33,565 nt of DNA from JAMWCX01 sp964352425 (GTDB taxonomy: Bacteria; Omnitrophota; Gorgyraeia; 2-01-FULL-45-10), in NCBI GenBank assembly GCA_964352425.1, contig CAYGRZ010000013.1:1-33565 (forward strand). The letters are read 5' to 3'. This document shows, piece by piece, positions 1 through 8,441 of this stretch. Under the pieces are notes generated by a model that made no database searches, was not told the DNA's origin, and saw only the letters and a list, made by a program, of their open reading frames with translations. Numbering within the stretch: the first letter of the stretch is position 1; the number at the start of each line of letters is the position of its first letter. The position numbers and the translations under genes were made by a program.

Positions 1-806
1 TAATACTGCGCTAGCGTCCCGTCCTTGCGCGCCTTCCTGATGCTGTATTTGAATGAGACGAGGCTTAAGGGAAGAAGCAGGGCGGAGAAGAGAAGAAGGA
101 ACGCTATCTCTTTAGACAGCTGCGCGGGCGTATAGCCTTTATAGACCGCGAGCTGGATGGCCCGGATGGCGTACGTGATAGGAAAAAAATTCGCCAGAAA
201 TTGCAGCCATACCGGCAGGACGGTGACAGGGAAATAGACACCGCCTATCAGGCCTTCAAGGCTCGATACGATCCAGCCTACGGGATTGCCGCGCTTAAAT
301 ACCATTATGAAACTGGCGGAGATGATCCCGAGACTGCTGAAAGACAGTATCGTCAGCACGAATATCACAAAGGTCGACAGGAGATTTATATTTGAGAGGT
401 TTATTTTGAACACGAACACCGCAAGGCCGATATAGATAAGCATATCCACGGTCGCCAGGATCAGGTTCCACAGGGCGAGCGAGAAGAGTATCGTCGATAT
501 GCGCGTCGGTGTAAGCAGCACCGCCTCAAGCGTGCCCTGAGTCTGTTCATTATGTATCCGCTCCGAAAATGAACCCAGTCCCACGCCGACATAGCCGAAG
601 AAGGCCATGCTCAACAGCACGTAAGAAAAATAATTGACGCCGAACTCTTCCAGATACGGGACCATGCGGCTGCCGAAGAGCCTGTCGATAAAGAAATAGC
701 CGAGGGCGCTTACGAGTATGCCGGCCACGTTGAACAGGAATGAGAGATTATAGCTCGATTCAGTCAGGAAATCTTTCTTTAAGAAGGCAAGAGGCTTTGC
801 GGTCAT
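1..806 (-). CDS. ABC-2 type transporter permease
   Basis: Membrane subunit of an ABC exporter, partner of the ATPase gene just upstream on the same strand. Reading the minus strand from the ATG at 806-804 gives 268 codons with several hydrophobic segments (around residues 22-42, 63-80, 104-135, 143-168 and near the C-terminus), in keeping with the six-span ABC-2 fold of the NodJ/DrrB type. The sequence keeps the family-like stretch GTLEAVLLTPTR between the second and third spans. The last two bases of the window (2-1) read TA in frame, so the window edge most likely cuts the stop codon itself and the protein is essentially complete. The start lies one base after the TGA of the ATPase gene, so the two genes are an operon. 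Substrate is unknown; lipid, drug or glycan export are all possible. Confidence 0.85.
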   Translation of the reverse strand, partial: MTAKPLAFLKKDFLTESSYNLSFLFNVAGILVSALGYFFIDRLFGSRMVPYLEEFGVNYFSYVLLSMAFFGYVGVGLGSFSERIHNEQTQGTLEAVLLTPTRISTILFSLALWNLILATVDMLIYIGLAVFVFKINLSNINLLSTFVIFVLTILSFSSLGIISASFIMVFKRGNPVGWIVSSLEGLIGGVYFPVTVLPVWLQFLANFFPITYAIRAIQLAVYKGYTPAQLSKEIAFLLLFSALLLPLSLVSFKYSIRKARKDGTLAQY

Positions 807-807
807 A

Positions 808-1599
808 TCAGATACCTTCCGTAAGGCTTAGGAATATCTCGCCAAGCGAACCGGACGGTTTTCCGGCTTTTTGGCGCAACTCCTCGAGCGTCCCCAGGGC
901 GAAGAGCCTTCCTTTGTGCAGGACCATGAAAACATCCGCGATATTGAGCGCTTCCTCCATGCGGTGAGTCGTGAAAACAGCAGTCTTTCCCTGCTGCCGT
1001 ACGAGCACGTCCTTTATAAGGCGCCACACACCGACCGAGGCAGCGTAATCGAGGCTCTTTGCGGGCTCATCGAGGAGAAGCAACTCCGGATCATGGAGCA
1101 GTGCGCGCATAAGCGCGAATTTTTGCTGCATGCCCGTAGAATATGAATCGAAGCGTTTATCAGCGTACGATATTTCAAAAAGGCTGCACAGTTCTTCTAT
1201 CCTGGATCTCGCCCGACGGGCGCTTAGCCCGTACATCGCGGCGAAAAATTCCAGGTTCTGCCGTCCCGTCAGCCGCCAATAGAAGGTCCTCTCCGAAGAC
1301 GTAACAAGACCTAAAGAAGCCTTGATCTTCTCGTCGTGTTTTCCGACGCGGTAACCGTTGACCGCGGCCGTGCCCGCGTCAGGCAGTAAAAGGGTCGCGA
1401 TGATCTTCAGGAGCGTCGTCTTGCCGGCGCCGTTCGGGCCGAGGATGGCGAGGGCAGAGCCTCTATTCAACGTAAAGGAGACGTCGTCGAGCGCGCGCGT
1501 GACGCCGCCGTGGCTGAAATCGAACAGCAGCATTTTAGAAACGGAGAGTGGCGGGGTGAAATCCTTGGTTATGTGCGATATTTCCAGTATGAGATCCAT
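808..1599 (-). CDS. ABC transporter ATP-binding protein
   Basis: Nucleotide-binding subunit of an ABC-2 exporter, 263 residues, acting at the inner face of the cytoplasmic membrane. Walker A GPNGAGKTT lies at residues 54-62, the signature region reads YSTGM (153-157) as in the NatA/NodI/DrrA group, Walker B LLLLDEP is at 173-179, and the switch histidine is in TTHRMEEA. The N-terminal extension with the stretch TPPLSVSKMLLFDF before the domain core is seen in NodI-like ATPases (from memory). It overlaps nothing upstream and is followed by the permease after one base. No clear Shine-Dalgarno is visible before the ATG. The pair is transcribed away from the polysaccharide locus, so a role in exporting that glycan is possible but not shown. 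Confidence 0.92.
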   Translation of the reverse strand: MDLILEISHITKDFTPPLSVSKMLLFDFSHGGVTRALDDVSFTLNRGSALAILGPNGAGKTTLLKIIATLLLPDAGTAAVNGYRVGKHDEKIKASLGLVTSSERTFYWRLTGRQNLEFFAAMYGLSARRARSRIEELCSLFEISYADKRFDSYSTGMQQKFALMRALLHDPELLLLDEPAKSLDYAASVGVWRLIKDVLVRQQGKTAVFTTHRMEEALNIADVFMVLHKGRLFALGTLEELRQKAGKPSGSLGEIFLSLTEGI

Positions 1600-1663
1600 G
1601 TGTTTTTAAGTCTAACAAAAAAGCCCGGAGGCGTCAATATGTTAATATTATCCTCAAATGCCC

Positions 1664-1692
1664 TTGATTATCCATATATCATATGATATATT
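1664..1692 (+). promoter_or_regulatory. candidate sigma70-type promoter of the polysaccharide locus
   Basis: A -35 like TTGATT (1664-1669) and a -10 like TATATT (1687-1692) are separated by 17 bases, in the 117-base gap between divergent genes. The next gene has a GAGGGG ribosome site at 1705-1710 and a GTG start at 1717. Boxes match the consensus at 4/6 and 5/6. Prediction only. Confidence 0.45.
1674..1691. promoter_or_regulatory. 18-bp perfect palindrome, possible operator
   Basis: The half-site ATATATCAT is followed directly by its reverse complement, an exact 18-bp palindrome centred at 1682/1683. It lies across the spacer and -10 of the candidate promoter in the divergent intergenic region, where a dimeric regulator could act. 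AT-rich palindromes also arise by chance, so the assignment is tentative. Confidence 0.35.
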
Positions 1693-1716
1693 TGTTGAAA
1701 CCATCGAGGGGTTGAT

Positions 1717-3654
1717 GTGCCCAGATACGAACTGAACATACGCGATTATCTGAGGATCTTGCGCAAGCGCAGGGCGGTCGTTGTGGTCACGTTCCTTGCC
1801 GTGCTTACGGGAACCGCCTTTTACCTTTCCGGCCAGTCCGTCGTTTACCAATCCAGCACCACGATAAAGATCGAAGAGCGCAAGACCGTCGCAGGCCTTC
1901 TCACCGAGTGGATAGTCTACAGCCCCGCCGATATCATGGAATCCGAAACGAAGATGATCAAAGGGTATGATGTGATGAAGAATACCGCCCTGCGCCTGGG
2001 CATGATCACGGACTCGACCGCGTTAAATGCCGTCAACGACGCCGTGTCGAACCTGCAGGGATGCATCCAGACGGAAAGGCTCGGCGCGACGAACATGATA
2101 CGCATCCTGGTCGAGACCGAGACCGCCGAACGGGCGCGGGATATCGCCGCCGCGGTCGCGCAATCCTACATAGAGAGCAACCTCCAGGATAAGGCGAAGC
2201 AGGTCAGGCACGCCAGGGCATTCATAGAAGATCAGCTGTCTTCTCTCGAGTCGAGGATGAGAAAGACGGAAGACAAGATCCGGCAGTTCGGCGACGACGT
2301 TAAGGGGATACGGTTCGCCGAACCGGTCGAAAAAAAGCTCGAGGACCTGCAGTATGAGATGGCCGAAGCCGCGCAGAAATATACGGAGAAGCATCCCCGC
2401 GTGATCCAGCTTCGGGAGCAGATAGCCGACCTGGAGTCGAAGATAAAGGACGTCTCGGGCCCGCAGCTGCAGTATTCCAGGCTGACCAGGGAGGCGCAGG
2501 TGAACAGGAAACTGTACTCGCTTCTCCGGGAAAAGCTGGAGGAGGCGAGGATCACCGAGGCGCAGAAGGTATCGGATGTCTCGATCGTCGATCCGGCTTT
2601 CCTTCCGCATTCGCCCGTATCGACTAACAAGAAGGTGGGGCTTGTCGTAGGCGCGCTGCTCGGCCTGGTGCTGGGCGCGGCGTTCGCGTTCATCGTCGAG
2701 ACGCTCGATACATCGATAAGCACGATCGACGACGTTGAGCGCATGGTCAAGCTGAAGGTGCTCGGGCTTGTGCCGCCGCTGGGCAAAGGCATGCGCAAGA
2801 AACAGGAAGGCATCATCAATGAGCTGAAGGGCAGGCTCTTCCCGTCCTCGGGGAACCCCAGGGATACGGAGGACTCGATATATCTGATCGCGCATTTCGA
2901 GCCGACATCGACCTCCGCGGAAGCGTACCGCAATATCCAGACCAACCTGAAGCTCGACCCGACCCAGAAGACGATCCTCGTGACGAGCTCCGGCCCGCGT
3001 GAAGGCAAGTCCAGCATCGCGTCCAACCTCGCTGTCGTGATGGCGCAGGCAGGCCAGAAGACGCTCCTCATATCGGCCGACCTCAGGCGGCCGAGCATCG
3101 ACAAGGTGTTCGGCATACCGAGAGAGCCGGGTTTGAACGAGTTCATCACCGGCGCGGCGCCGCTGAAAGACGTGCTGAAGGATTTTGTCGACATCCTGGT
3201 CGGTGACATGAACTTCGACGATATCAGGAAGACGCCCGGCCTGGACAATATATGTATCATACCGTCCGGAAGGCTGTCATATAACCCGGCGGAGATATTG
3301 AAATCGAAAGAGATAAAGGCCCTGATGGAGAAGCTGAAGAACCGCTTCGATATCATCATCTTTGATTCGCCCCCGGTGCTGCCGGTCACCGACGCAAGCC
3401 TTTTGGCCCCCGGCATGGACGCGGTCATCCTTGTGTACGAAATAGGAAGAACGAGCCGCGAGGCCCTCATCCGCGCCAAGACACAGCTGGAATCGGTCGG
3501 GGCAAAGATCACCGGCGTGGTCCTGAACCATACCCAGCCCGAGACGGAGGCCATCGCCACCTACCCGTACTATAAATACAGGTACGGATATCCTGCCAGG
3601 GAAGAGAAGGGCAATAAGGAAAGCGCAGATAAGGCAAGGATGAAAGCGGCGTGA
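1717..3654 (+). CDS. polysaccharide copolymerase fused to BY-kinase (Wzz/Wzc-like)
   Basis: Inner-membrane chain-length regulator with a cytoplasmic tyrosine autokinase, 645 residues. N-terminal Wzz domain with a first membrane span at about 20-38, a charged, coiled-coil-like periplasmic region (about 150-290, with KHPRVIQL at 225-232), a proline/serine patch PHSPVS before the second span (about 307-327), then a BY-kinase domain: Walker A GPREGKSS at 426-433, Walker A' TLLISADLRRP at 449-459, Walker B IIIFDSPP at 546-553. The C-terminus carries a tyrosine cluster (Y616, 618, 619, 621, 623, 625), the expected autophosphorylation tail. The GTG start is chosen because GAGGGG lies six bases upstream. 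First gene after the divergent promoter. Both halves are in one chain as in proteobacterial Wzc, unlike split Firmicutes systems. Confidence 0.95.
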   Translation: MPRYELNIRDYLRILRKRRAVVVVTFLAVLTGTAFYLSGQSVVYQSSTTIKIEERKTVAGLLTEWIVYSPADIMESETKMIKGYDVMKNTALRLGMITDSTALNAVNDAVSNLQGCIQTERLGATNMIRILVETETAERARDIAAAVAQSYIESNLQDKAKQVRHARAFIEDQLSSLESRMRKTEDKIRQFGDDVKGIRFAEPVEKKLEDLQYEMAEAAQKYTEKHPRVIQLREQIADLESKIKDVSGPQLQYSRLTREAQVNRKLYSLLREKLEEARITEAQKVSDVSIVDPAFLPHSPVSTNKKVGLVVGALLGLVLGAAFAFIVETLDTSISTIDDVERMVKLKVLGLVPPLGKGMRKKQEGIINELKGRLFPSSGNPRDTEDSIYLIAHFEPTSTSAEAYRNIQTNLKLDPTQKTILVTSSGPREGKSSIASNLAVVMAQAGQKTLLISADLRRPSIDKVFGIPREPGLNEFITGAAPLKDVLKDFVDILVGDMNFDDIRKTPGLDNICIIPSGRLSYNPAEILKSKEIKALMEKLKNRFDIIIFDSPPVLPVTDASLLAPGMDAVILVYEIGRTSREALIRAKTQLESVGAKITGVVLNHTQPETEAIATYPYYKYRYGYPAREEKGNKESADKARMKAA

Positions 3655-3707
3655 ACCTGTAGATCTATGCGGACAGGCTCAAGGAGCGGGCGAGCGGCAG
3701 TTCTTGC

Positions 3708-3728
3708 AAGGGGCTTTACAGGCCCCTT
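3708..3728 (+). terminator. hairpin, possible weak terminator
   Basis: AAGGGGC (3708-3714) pairs with GCCCCTT (3722-3728), a 7-bp stem with a 7-base loop, followed by TATTCATTT. The T-run is interrupted, so this may only attenuate read-through between the kinase gene and the polymerase gene. The rest of the 95-base gap shows nothing I recognise. Confidence 0.4.
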
Positions 3729-3749
3729 TATTCATTTAAGGGCTGATGT

Positions 3750-5120
3750 ATGATCGAAAACAGACGCGGCCAGGCGGCAATCGGAATCGTAGCCATCCTT
3801 TTTTTTGCCGGCCTGTTGATGCTTTTCGCTGTATTAGGTGTGTCTCTGAAATTTTCGGTTGTCATCATAGGTGCCTGCCTCATATTTTTCATCTCCTTTA
3901 TCAATACCGATGTGGCGCTTATCATACTCATATTCTCGATGTTACTCTCCCCGGAATTTAATACCGGCGCCGTTCCCGGCAGGGCGGTCGTGATACGGGC
4001 GGACGACATATTCATAATCGTCATATTCTTCGGATGGCTCGCGAAGATGGCGATCAATAAAGATCTGGGCCTTTTAAGGGCCACGCCGCTCAACGCCCCT
4101 CTCCTGGCGTATATCGTTATCTGTATAGTGTCGTCAGGAGTGGGTGTCCTGCAAGGCACGAACAACCCCAAATACAGTTTCTTCTATATCCTGAAATACA
4201 TCGAGTATTTCATGGTTTTTTTTATGGTTTCAAACAATATCAATAATAAAAAGCAGATAAGGCTCTTTCTCTACTTCCTGCTGTTTACCTGCCTCATCGT
4301 CAGCATCTACGCTTCGACGGTCTATTCTCCTGCCGGGATGCGTGCCACCGCTCCCTTTGAGGGGAAACAAGGGGAACCCAATACCCTGGCCGGCTATTTG
4401 ATCATAATGATGTCGACAACCCTTGGGCTCTTTCTCTATTCATCTTCGCCAAATTGGCATTTTCTGTTCGGGTCTTTACTGGCTTTTTTTACCCTTCCGT
4501 TCATCTATACCCTGTCGCGAAGCGGGTGGATCAGCCTTTTGCCCGCCTATTTTACCTTCCTGATCTTTTCAGAGCGCAATAAGACGATACTTATCCTGCT
4601 TTTAGCAGTCATGATCGCGATCGGGCCGTTCATTTTTTCAAAGGAGGTAGTCGCGAGATTTAAGACCATACTGCCCCGCGATAGGACCTATACAGTCATG
4701 GGAGGGGCGCTGGCCGTTGATGAATCCGCCTGGCTCAGGGCAAAATCGTGGGAGGCATCTTTAAAGATGTGGAGCGATTATCCGATCTTAGGGCAGGGCG
4801 TTCCCGGTCGCGGCGCGGTATCGGACGTGCAGTATACCAGAGTATTAAGAGAGGTGGGCATCGTTGGTTTTCTGATATTTATCTGGATGTTGATAGTGCT
4901 TTTTAAAATGGGATTCCGGGCTTTCACGGATCCAAAGGTGGATAATTTTGGTAAAGGCCTGAGCCTGGGTTTTGTATCTGCGCTCGTGGGCCTCCTCGTC
5001 ATGGGCATAGGCGCCGAGGTTTTCATAATCATCCGCATCATGGAGCCATTCTGGTTCCTGGCGGCTATCGTGACGGTCTTGCCCGAGGTCACCGCCGAGG
5101 AAGAAGCAGCAGCTGGTTAA
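3750..5120 (+). CDS. O-antigen polymerase/ligase-like protein (Wzy/WaaL type)
   Basis: Integral membrane protein of 456 residues with about ten or more hydrophobic segments, predicted to polymerise lipid-linked repeat units, or ligate glycan to a carrier, on the periplasmic side. Diagnostic-looking parts are PFEGKQGEPNTLAGYL, the YTLSRSGW turn in the middle, and the late segment DYPILGQGVPGRG followed by a VLREVGIVGFLIF span, all as expected for the PF04932 (O-antigen ligase) family. Position directly after the Wzz-like kinase and upstream of a flippase favours Wzy over WaaL, but sequence alone cannot separate them. The ATG at 3750 has only a weak ribosome site. This gene opens the more AT-rich block. 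Confidence 0.85.
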   Translation: MIENRRGQAAIGIVAILFFAGLLMLFAVLGVSLKFSVVIIGACLIFFISFINTDVALIILIFSMLLSPEFNTGAVPGRAVVIRADDIFIIVIFFGWLAKMAINKDLGLLRATPLNAPLLAYIVICIVSSGVGVLQGTNNPKYSFFYILKYIEYFMVFFMVSNNINNKKQIRLFLYFLLFTCLIVSIYASTVYSPAGMRATAPFEGKQGEPNTLAGYLIIMMSTTLGLFLYSSSPNWHFLFGSLLAFFTLPFIYTLSRSGWISLLPAYFTFLIFSERNKTILILLLAVMIAIGPFIFSKEVVARFKTILPRDRTYTVMGGALAVDESAWLRAKSWEASLKMWSDYPILGQGVPGRGAVSDVQYTRVLREVGIVGFLIFIWMLIVLFKMGFRAFTDPKVDNFGKGLSLGFVSALVGLLVMGIGAEVFIIIRIMEPFWFLAAIVTVLPEVTAEEEAAAG

Positions 5121-5139
5121 CGGCGACTGCCCAAACACT

Positions 5140-7350
5140 GTGAGCACAATGATAAAAAAGACCATTATCCGGATAGCGGCATCGATCTTGACGTGCTTCA
5201 TCGGGATCTATAGAGTATTCAGGCCAATGCGGCCCGGCATATATTTCTGCTATAACCAATCTATCCATCAGATCTACCACTCACTCTTTATCGCTATCGA
5301 ATTATCCAATGTACAGAAAGAATATCCTGTCGTGGTCTTAAGCACCAGCGCTGAGGCGTCGGACATCATAGAGAGCGAACTGTCATCGATCCCGAACGAT
5401 GTCAGATTTATAAAGATCAGCCATCCCGGATATGAAAGAAGAGACTTCAGCGTGAACTGGTTCGTCTTTTTGTGCCGCCTGCGCATGCATCGACCAAGGG
5501 CGGTCGTTGTTACCGATTACTATGACAACGTCCTCAGGCAGCTCCTGGTGAAGACTTTCTGGGTCTATACTTTTCACGGGCCGGAGAATCGGGGATTTAC
5601 AGACCCCCATATAAAGGATTACGATCTTATCATCGTGCCGGGCGAAGGCGAGCGTAAGCGTCTCGAGGCCATGGTTGGGCCGCTCACCAACTGCGCGGTA
5701 ATGGGGTATTCCAAATTCGATTATTTACGCTACCGTACGCTTACACCGCCTAAAGTCTTATTCAGAGATAAAAAACCCGTGATCATGTACAATCCCCATT
5801 TCGATCCGTCGCAGAGCTCGTTCTTTGACATGGGCGAGGAGCTTCTGGAGGCGCTTTCAAAAAGCAGTAAATATAACATCATCTTCATGCCGCATCCGGA
5901 CCTGGCGAGAAAACATCCCCGATTGATAGACAAGACGCGGGCTTTGCCTGGCGTAACTGTTGTTGACAGGCCTAAGATAAACCTGGAGTACATGGCGGTC
6001 GCCGATATCTATATCACCGACGTAAGCAGCGCCGCCTACGAGTGGCTGTATTTCAAAAAACCGGCGCTCTTCTTTAATACAAAAAGAGCGGACTGGAAAA
6101 ATAAAGGCATCTATCCTGTGTGGGGCTGTGGCCGTGTCGCAGAAGACGTCCCGGCAATGTGCGAGGCAATAGAGCATTCACTTAAACATCCGGAGGAATT
6201 CAGAGAGAAGAGGAAAGAGGTATTTGACTCGACTTTCTCCGGCCATGATAGTAACGCATCGAAACGGGCCGCCCAAACCATAATCGATATGATAAAAAGA
6301 TCGCATGACAAGCCGCAATTTTTCTTCAGCGGCGAAATGGGATCAAAAAAACTCGGTCTTGGCAAGTTGATATCTCAGCTCGTCGAAACCGTGAACAGAG
6401 AAGAAGAGGTCCGTCTGATAGGCAGAGGCACGAGCCAATCAGGATTCCGGAACATTAAGCGCGTGAATATCATCCCTCTGAAAAGGATTCTGTCCCTGAC
6501 GCCATTGAGGTGGGACTTAAAGACGATGACCATGCTGGAATATGACCTCTTCGACCATTTCGCTTCCAGATATGTGGAAAACTCATCCCCTGTCTATGCA
6601 GTTGAGGGGATGGCGTTAAATATCTTTAAAAAGGCGCAAAGATTAGGGCTTAAAAAGATACTCATAGCGACTTCCCTACACATAGAATTGGTCTGGCAGC
6701 TTCACAAAGAAGAAGAGAAGATGTTGGGATATGATTACGAATGGCTTAATTCAAGATTAAAGGAGAAGATCCTAAAAGAGTATGAGCTGGCTGGCCTTAT
6801 AATCGTTCCCTCTAAACTCACTTATCAGACATTTTTGGAAAGAGGCATAAGTGAAGTGAAACTGAAATATATACCTCAAGAGATCGACAGAGGCTATTAC
6901 AAAAGAAGAGAGGACAAGAAGGACGATATATTCAGGGTCTTATATGTCGGCAGGATCGCTCCGCAGAAGGGCATACATTATCTGGTAAAAGCGTTTCAGG
7001 AGCTTAATCTGCCCGGCTCTGAACTGATATTGTTCGGAGGCCCGGCGACCAGAAAAGCCGGGGAGTGGGTCGATTCGCTCGTAAAGGGATGGGCTAATAT
7101 CAAGATAGACCACGGCGATCCGAGGCCGGCTTATGAACAGGCGTCCCTTCTGGTCCATCCTTCCTTGCAGGATAATACGGCAGTTACAGTGCTCGAAGCC
7201 CTGGCGTACGGCCTGCCGGTGGTTGTTACCGACAATACCGGCGCAAAGGAACTGATAGAGGAAGGAGAGAACGGCTTTATAATACCGATAAGAGACGTGG
7301 AGGCGATAAAAGAGAAGATTAAATATTATTACAACAGGGACAGGCGATAA
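5140..7350 (+). CDS. fusion: CDP-glycerol glycerophosphotransferase-like domain + GT4 glycosyltransferase
   Basis: A 736-residue bifunctional enzyme. Residues about 1-390 resemble the glycerophosphotransferase family (PF04464): a hydrophobic N-terminus, TFHGPENRGF (144-153), the PHPD motif at 251-254 and DVSSAAYEWL at 294-303. Residues about 400-736 form a GT4-type glycosyltransferase with VGRIAPQKG (603-611), HPSLQDNTAVTVLEALAYG (674-691) holding the EX7E-like nucleotide-sugar region, and a typical NGFIIPIRDVEAIKEKI tail. Together they could add a polyol-phosphate or related unit and a sugar in sequence; substrates are not readable. GTG at 5140 gives the longest form; ATG at 5149 is an alternative, and neither has a clear ribosome site. 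No frameshift is seen at the junction. Confidence 0.85.
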   Translation: MSTMIKKTIIRIAASILTCFIGIYRVFRPMRPGIYFCYNQSIHQIYHSLFIAIELSNVQKEYPVVVLSTSAEASDIIESELSSIPNDVRFIKISHPGYERRDFSVNWFVFLCRLRMHRPRAVVVTDYYDNVLRQLLVKTFWVYTFHGPENRGFTDPHIKDYDLIIVPGEGERKRLEAMVGPLTNCAVMGYSKFDYLRYRTLTPPKVLFRDKKPVIMYNPHFDPSQSSFFDMGEELLEALSKSSKYNIIFMPHPDLARKHPRLIDKTRALPGVTVVDRPKINLEYMAVADIYITDVSSAAYEWLYFKKPALFFNTKRADWKNKGIYPVWGCGRVAEDVPAMCEAIEHSLKHPEEFREKRKEVFDSTFSGHDSNASKRAAQTIIDMIKRSHDKPQFFFSGEMGSKKLGLGKLISQLVETVNREEEVRLIGRGTSQSGFRNIKRVNIIPLKRILSLTPLRWDLKTMTMLEYDLFDHFASRYVENSSPVYAVEGMALNIFKKAQRLGLKKILIATSLHIELVWQLHKEEEKMLGYDYEWLNSRLKEKILKEYELAGLIIVPSKLTYQTFLERGISEVKLKYIPQEIDRGYYKRREDKKDDIFRVLYVGRIAPQKGIHYLVKAFQELNLPGSELILFGGPATRKAGEWVDSLVKGWANIKIDHGDPRPAYEQASLLVHPSLQDNTAVTVLEALAYGLPVVVTDNTGAKELIEEGENGFIIPIRDVEAIKEKIKYYYNRDRR

Positions 7351-7364
7351 AGAGGTAAGGATAT

Positions 7365-8441
7365 ATGCTAGGTAAGCGATATGAATTTGACGGTAAGCCT
7401 GCAATAAAATTAAACTCTCTGCAGGAAAATATAAAATTGCAGATCGCGTCAAAGATCGAAGACGGCCGATATAGAATGGAAAAAGTCCCCTGCGCCGTAT
7501 GCGAGGGTAGCAACTTCAAGCATCTTTCAGAAAAAGACCGCTTCGGCATAAGGCTATCCGTAGTCATATGCCGAGATTGCGGATTGATACAAACCAATCC
7601 TCGCATGGACAGGGCTTCGTACGAGGAATTCTATCGCACAGAATACAGCAGGCTCGATCTTGGCTGTGAAAAGGCGACAAAAGAATTTTTTCTTGACAGA
7701 TATTTCCACGGTCAAAGTATCTACCGGTTTTTGGGAAACTATTTGTCTAAAGATGCCAAAGAGACATTCATATTCGAAGTGGGGTGCAGTTCAGGCGGCA
7801 TATTGGCTTATTTCCGCGACCAGGGTTTTCAGGTGGCCGGCATTGATCTGGATAAAGAATATGTCAGATTCGGAGCGGAAAATTATGGCCTCGATCTTCG
7901 CGCAGGGAGCCTGGCTGAATGCAGGTTGGAAAAGAAGCCGGATATAATAATAATGTCCCATATCGTAGAGCATCTCCTGAAGCCGGTAGAGGAAATGAGC
8001 CTTATCAGATCTATTATTGCCCCGGGAGGATTGGTCTATATAGAAGTTCCCGGTATTTATAATCTATCGCCCTACAATCAGTATGAGATGGACTTTCTTA
8101 AATATCTACGGCTAGCGCATACCTACCATTTTTCACTGGTTACCCTGCGCAATCTTTTAAATAAAAGCGGTTTTGAAATGAGCAAAGGAGGGCAGGAGAT
8201 AAGAAGTATCTTTAAGCCCGATGAAAAAACCAGCATGTACAGAGATGAGTATAAAAAAACGATCTCACACTTAAGGCGCGTGGAAACACTGAGAAGATAT
8301 CTTCCAATAATGCCTTACAGGATCAGATACGCGATAGAATCGGCATGTTGTTGGCTGTTGTACAGGACAGGGCTCTATAATGGCGCGAGGGGAATATACA
8401 GACGCATTATAAAGAGGACCGAGCCCAAGGACGGATCTTAG
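7365..8441 (+). CDS. class I SAM-dependent methyltransferase with N-terminal zinc-like motif
   Basis: A 358-residue methyltransferase. Two CxxC pairs (C43/C46 and C69/C72) form a probable zinc-binding N-terminal knuckle, followed by motif I FEVGCSSGG (137-145), an acidic residue ending strand 2 in AGIDLD, and MSHIVEHLLKP as the post-motif helix typical of Methyltransf_23 proteins. The combination of a zinc knuckle with this fold is common in sugar methyltransferases. The ATG at 7365 has a good ribosome site in AGAGGTAAGG. It starts 14 bases after the fusion gene and its stop is directly followed by the ATG of the flippase. It probably methylates a nucleotide sugar or the growing glycan. Confidence 0.88.
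   Translation: MLGKRYEFDGKPAIKLNSLQENIKLQIASKIEDGRYRMEKVPCAVCEGSNFKHLSEKDRFGIRLSVVICRDCGLIQTNPRMDRASYEEFYRTEYSRLDLGCEKATKEFFLDRYFHGQSIYRFLGNYLSKDAKETFIFEVGCSSGGILAYFRDQGFQVAGIDLDKEYVRFGAENYGLDLRAGSLAECRLEKKPDIIIMSHIVEHLLKPVEEMSLIRSIIAPGGLVYIEVPGIYNLSPYNQYEMDFLKYLRLAHTYHFSLVTLRNLLNKSGFEMSKGGQEIRSIFKPDEKTSMYRDEYKKTISHLRRVETLRRYLPIMPYRIRYAIESACCWLLYRTGLYNGARGIYRRIIKRTEPKDGS

Noticed and set aside
2232..3560. Long minus-strand frame of 442 codons opposite the kinase gene
   Set aside because: Low-complexity Ser/Arg-rich shadow of a clearly coding plus-strand gene with kinase motifs; no family motif of its own.
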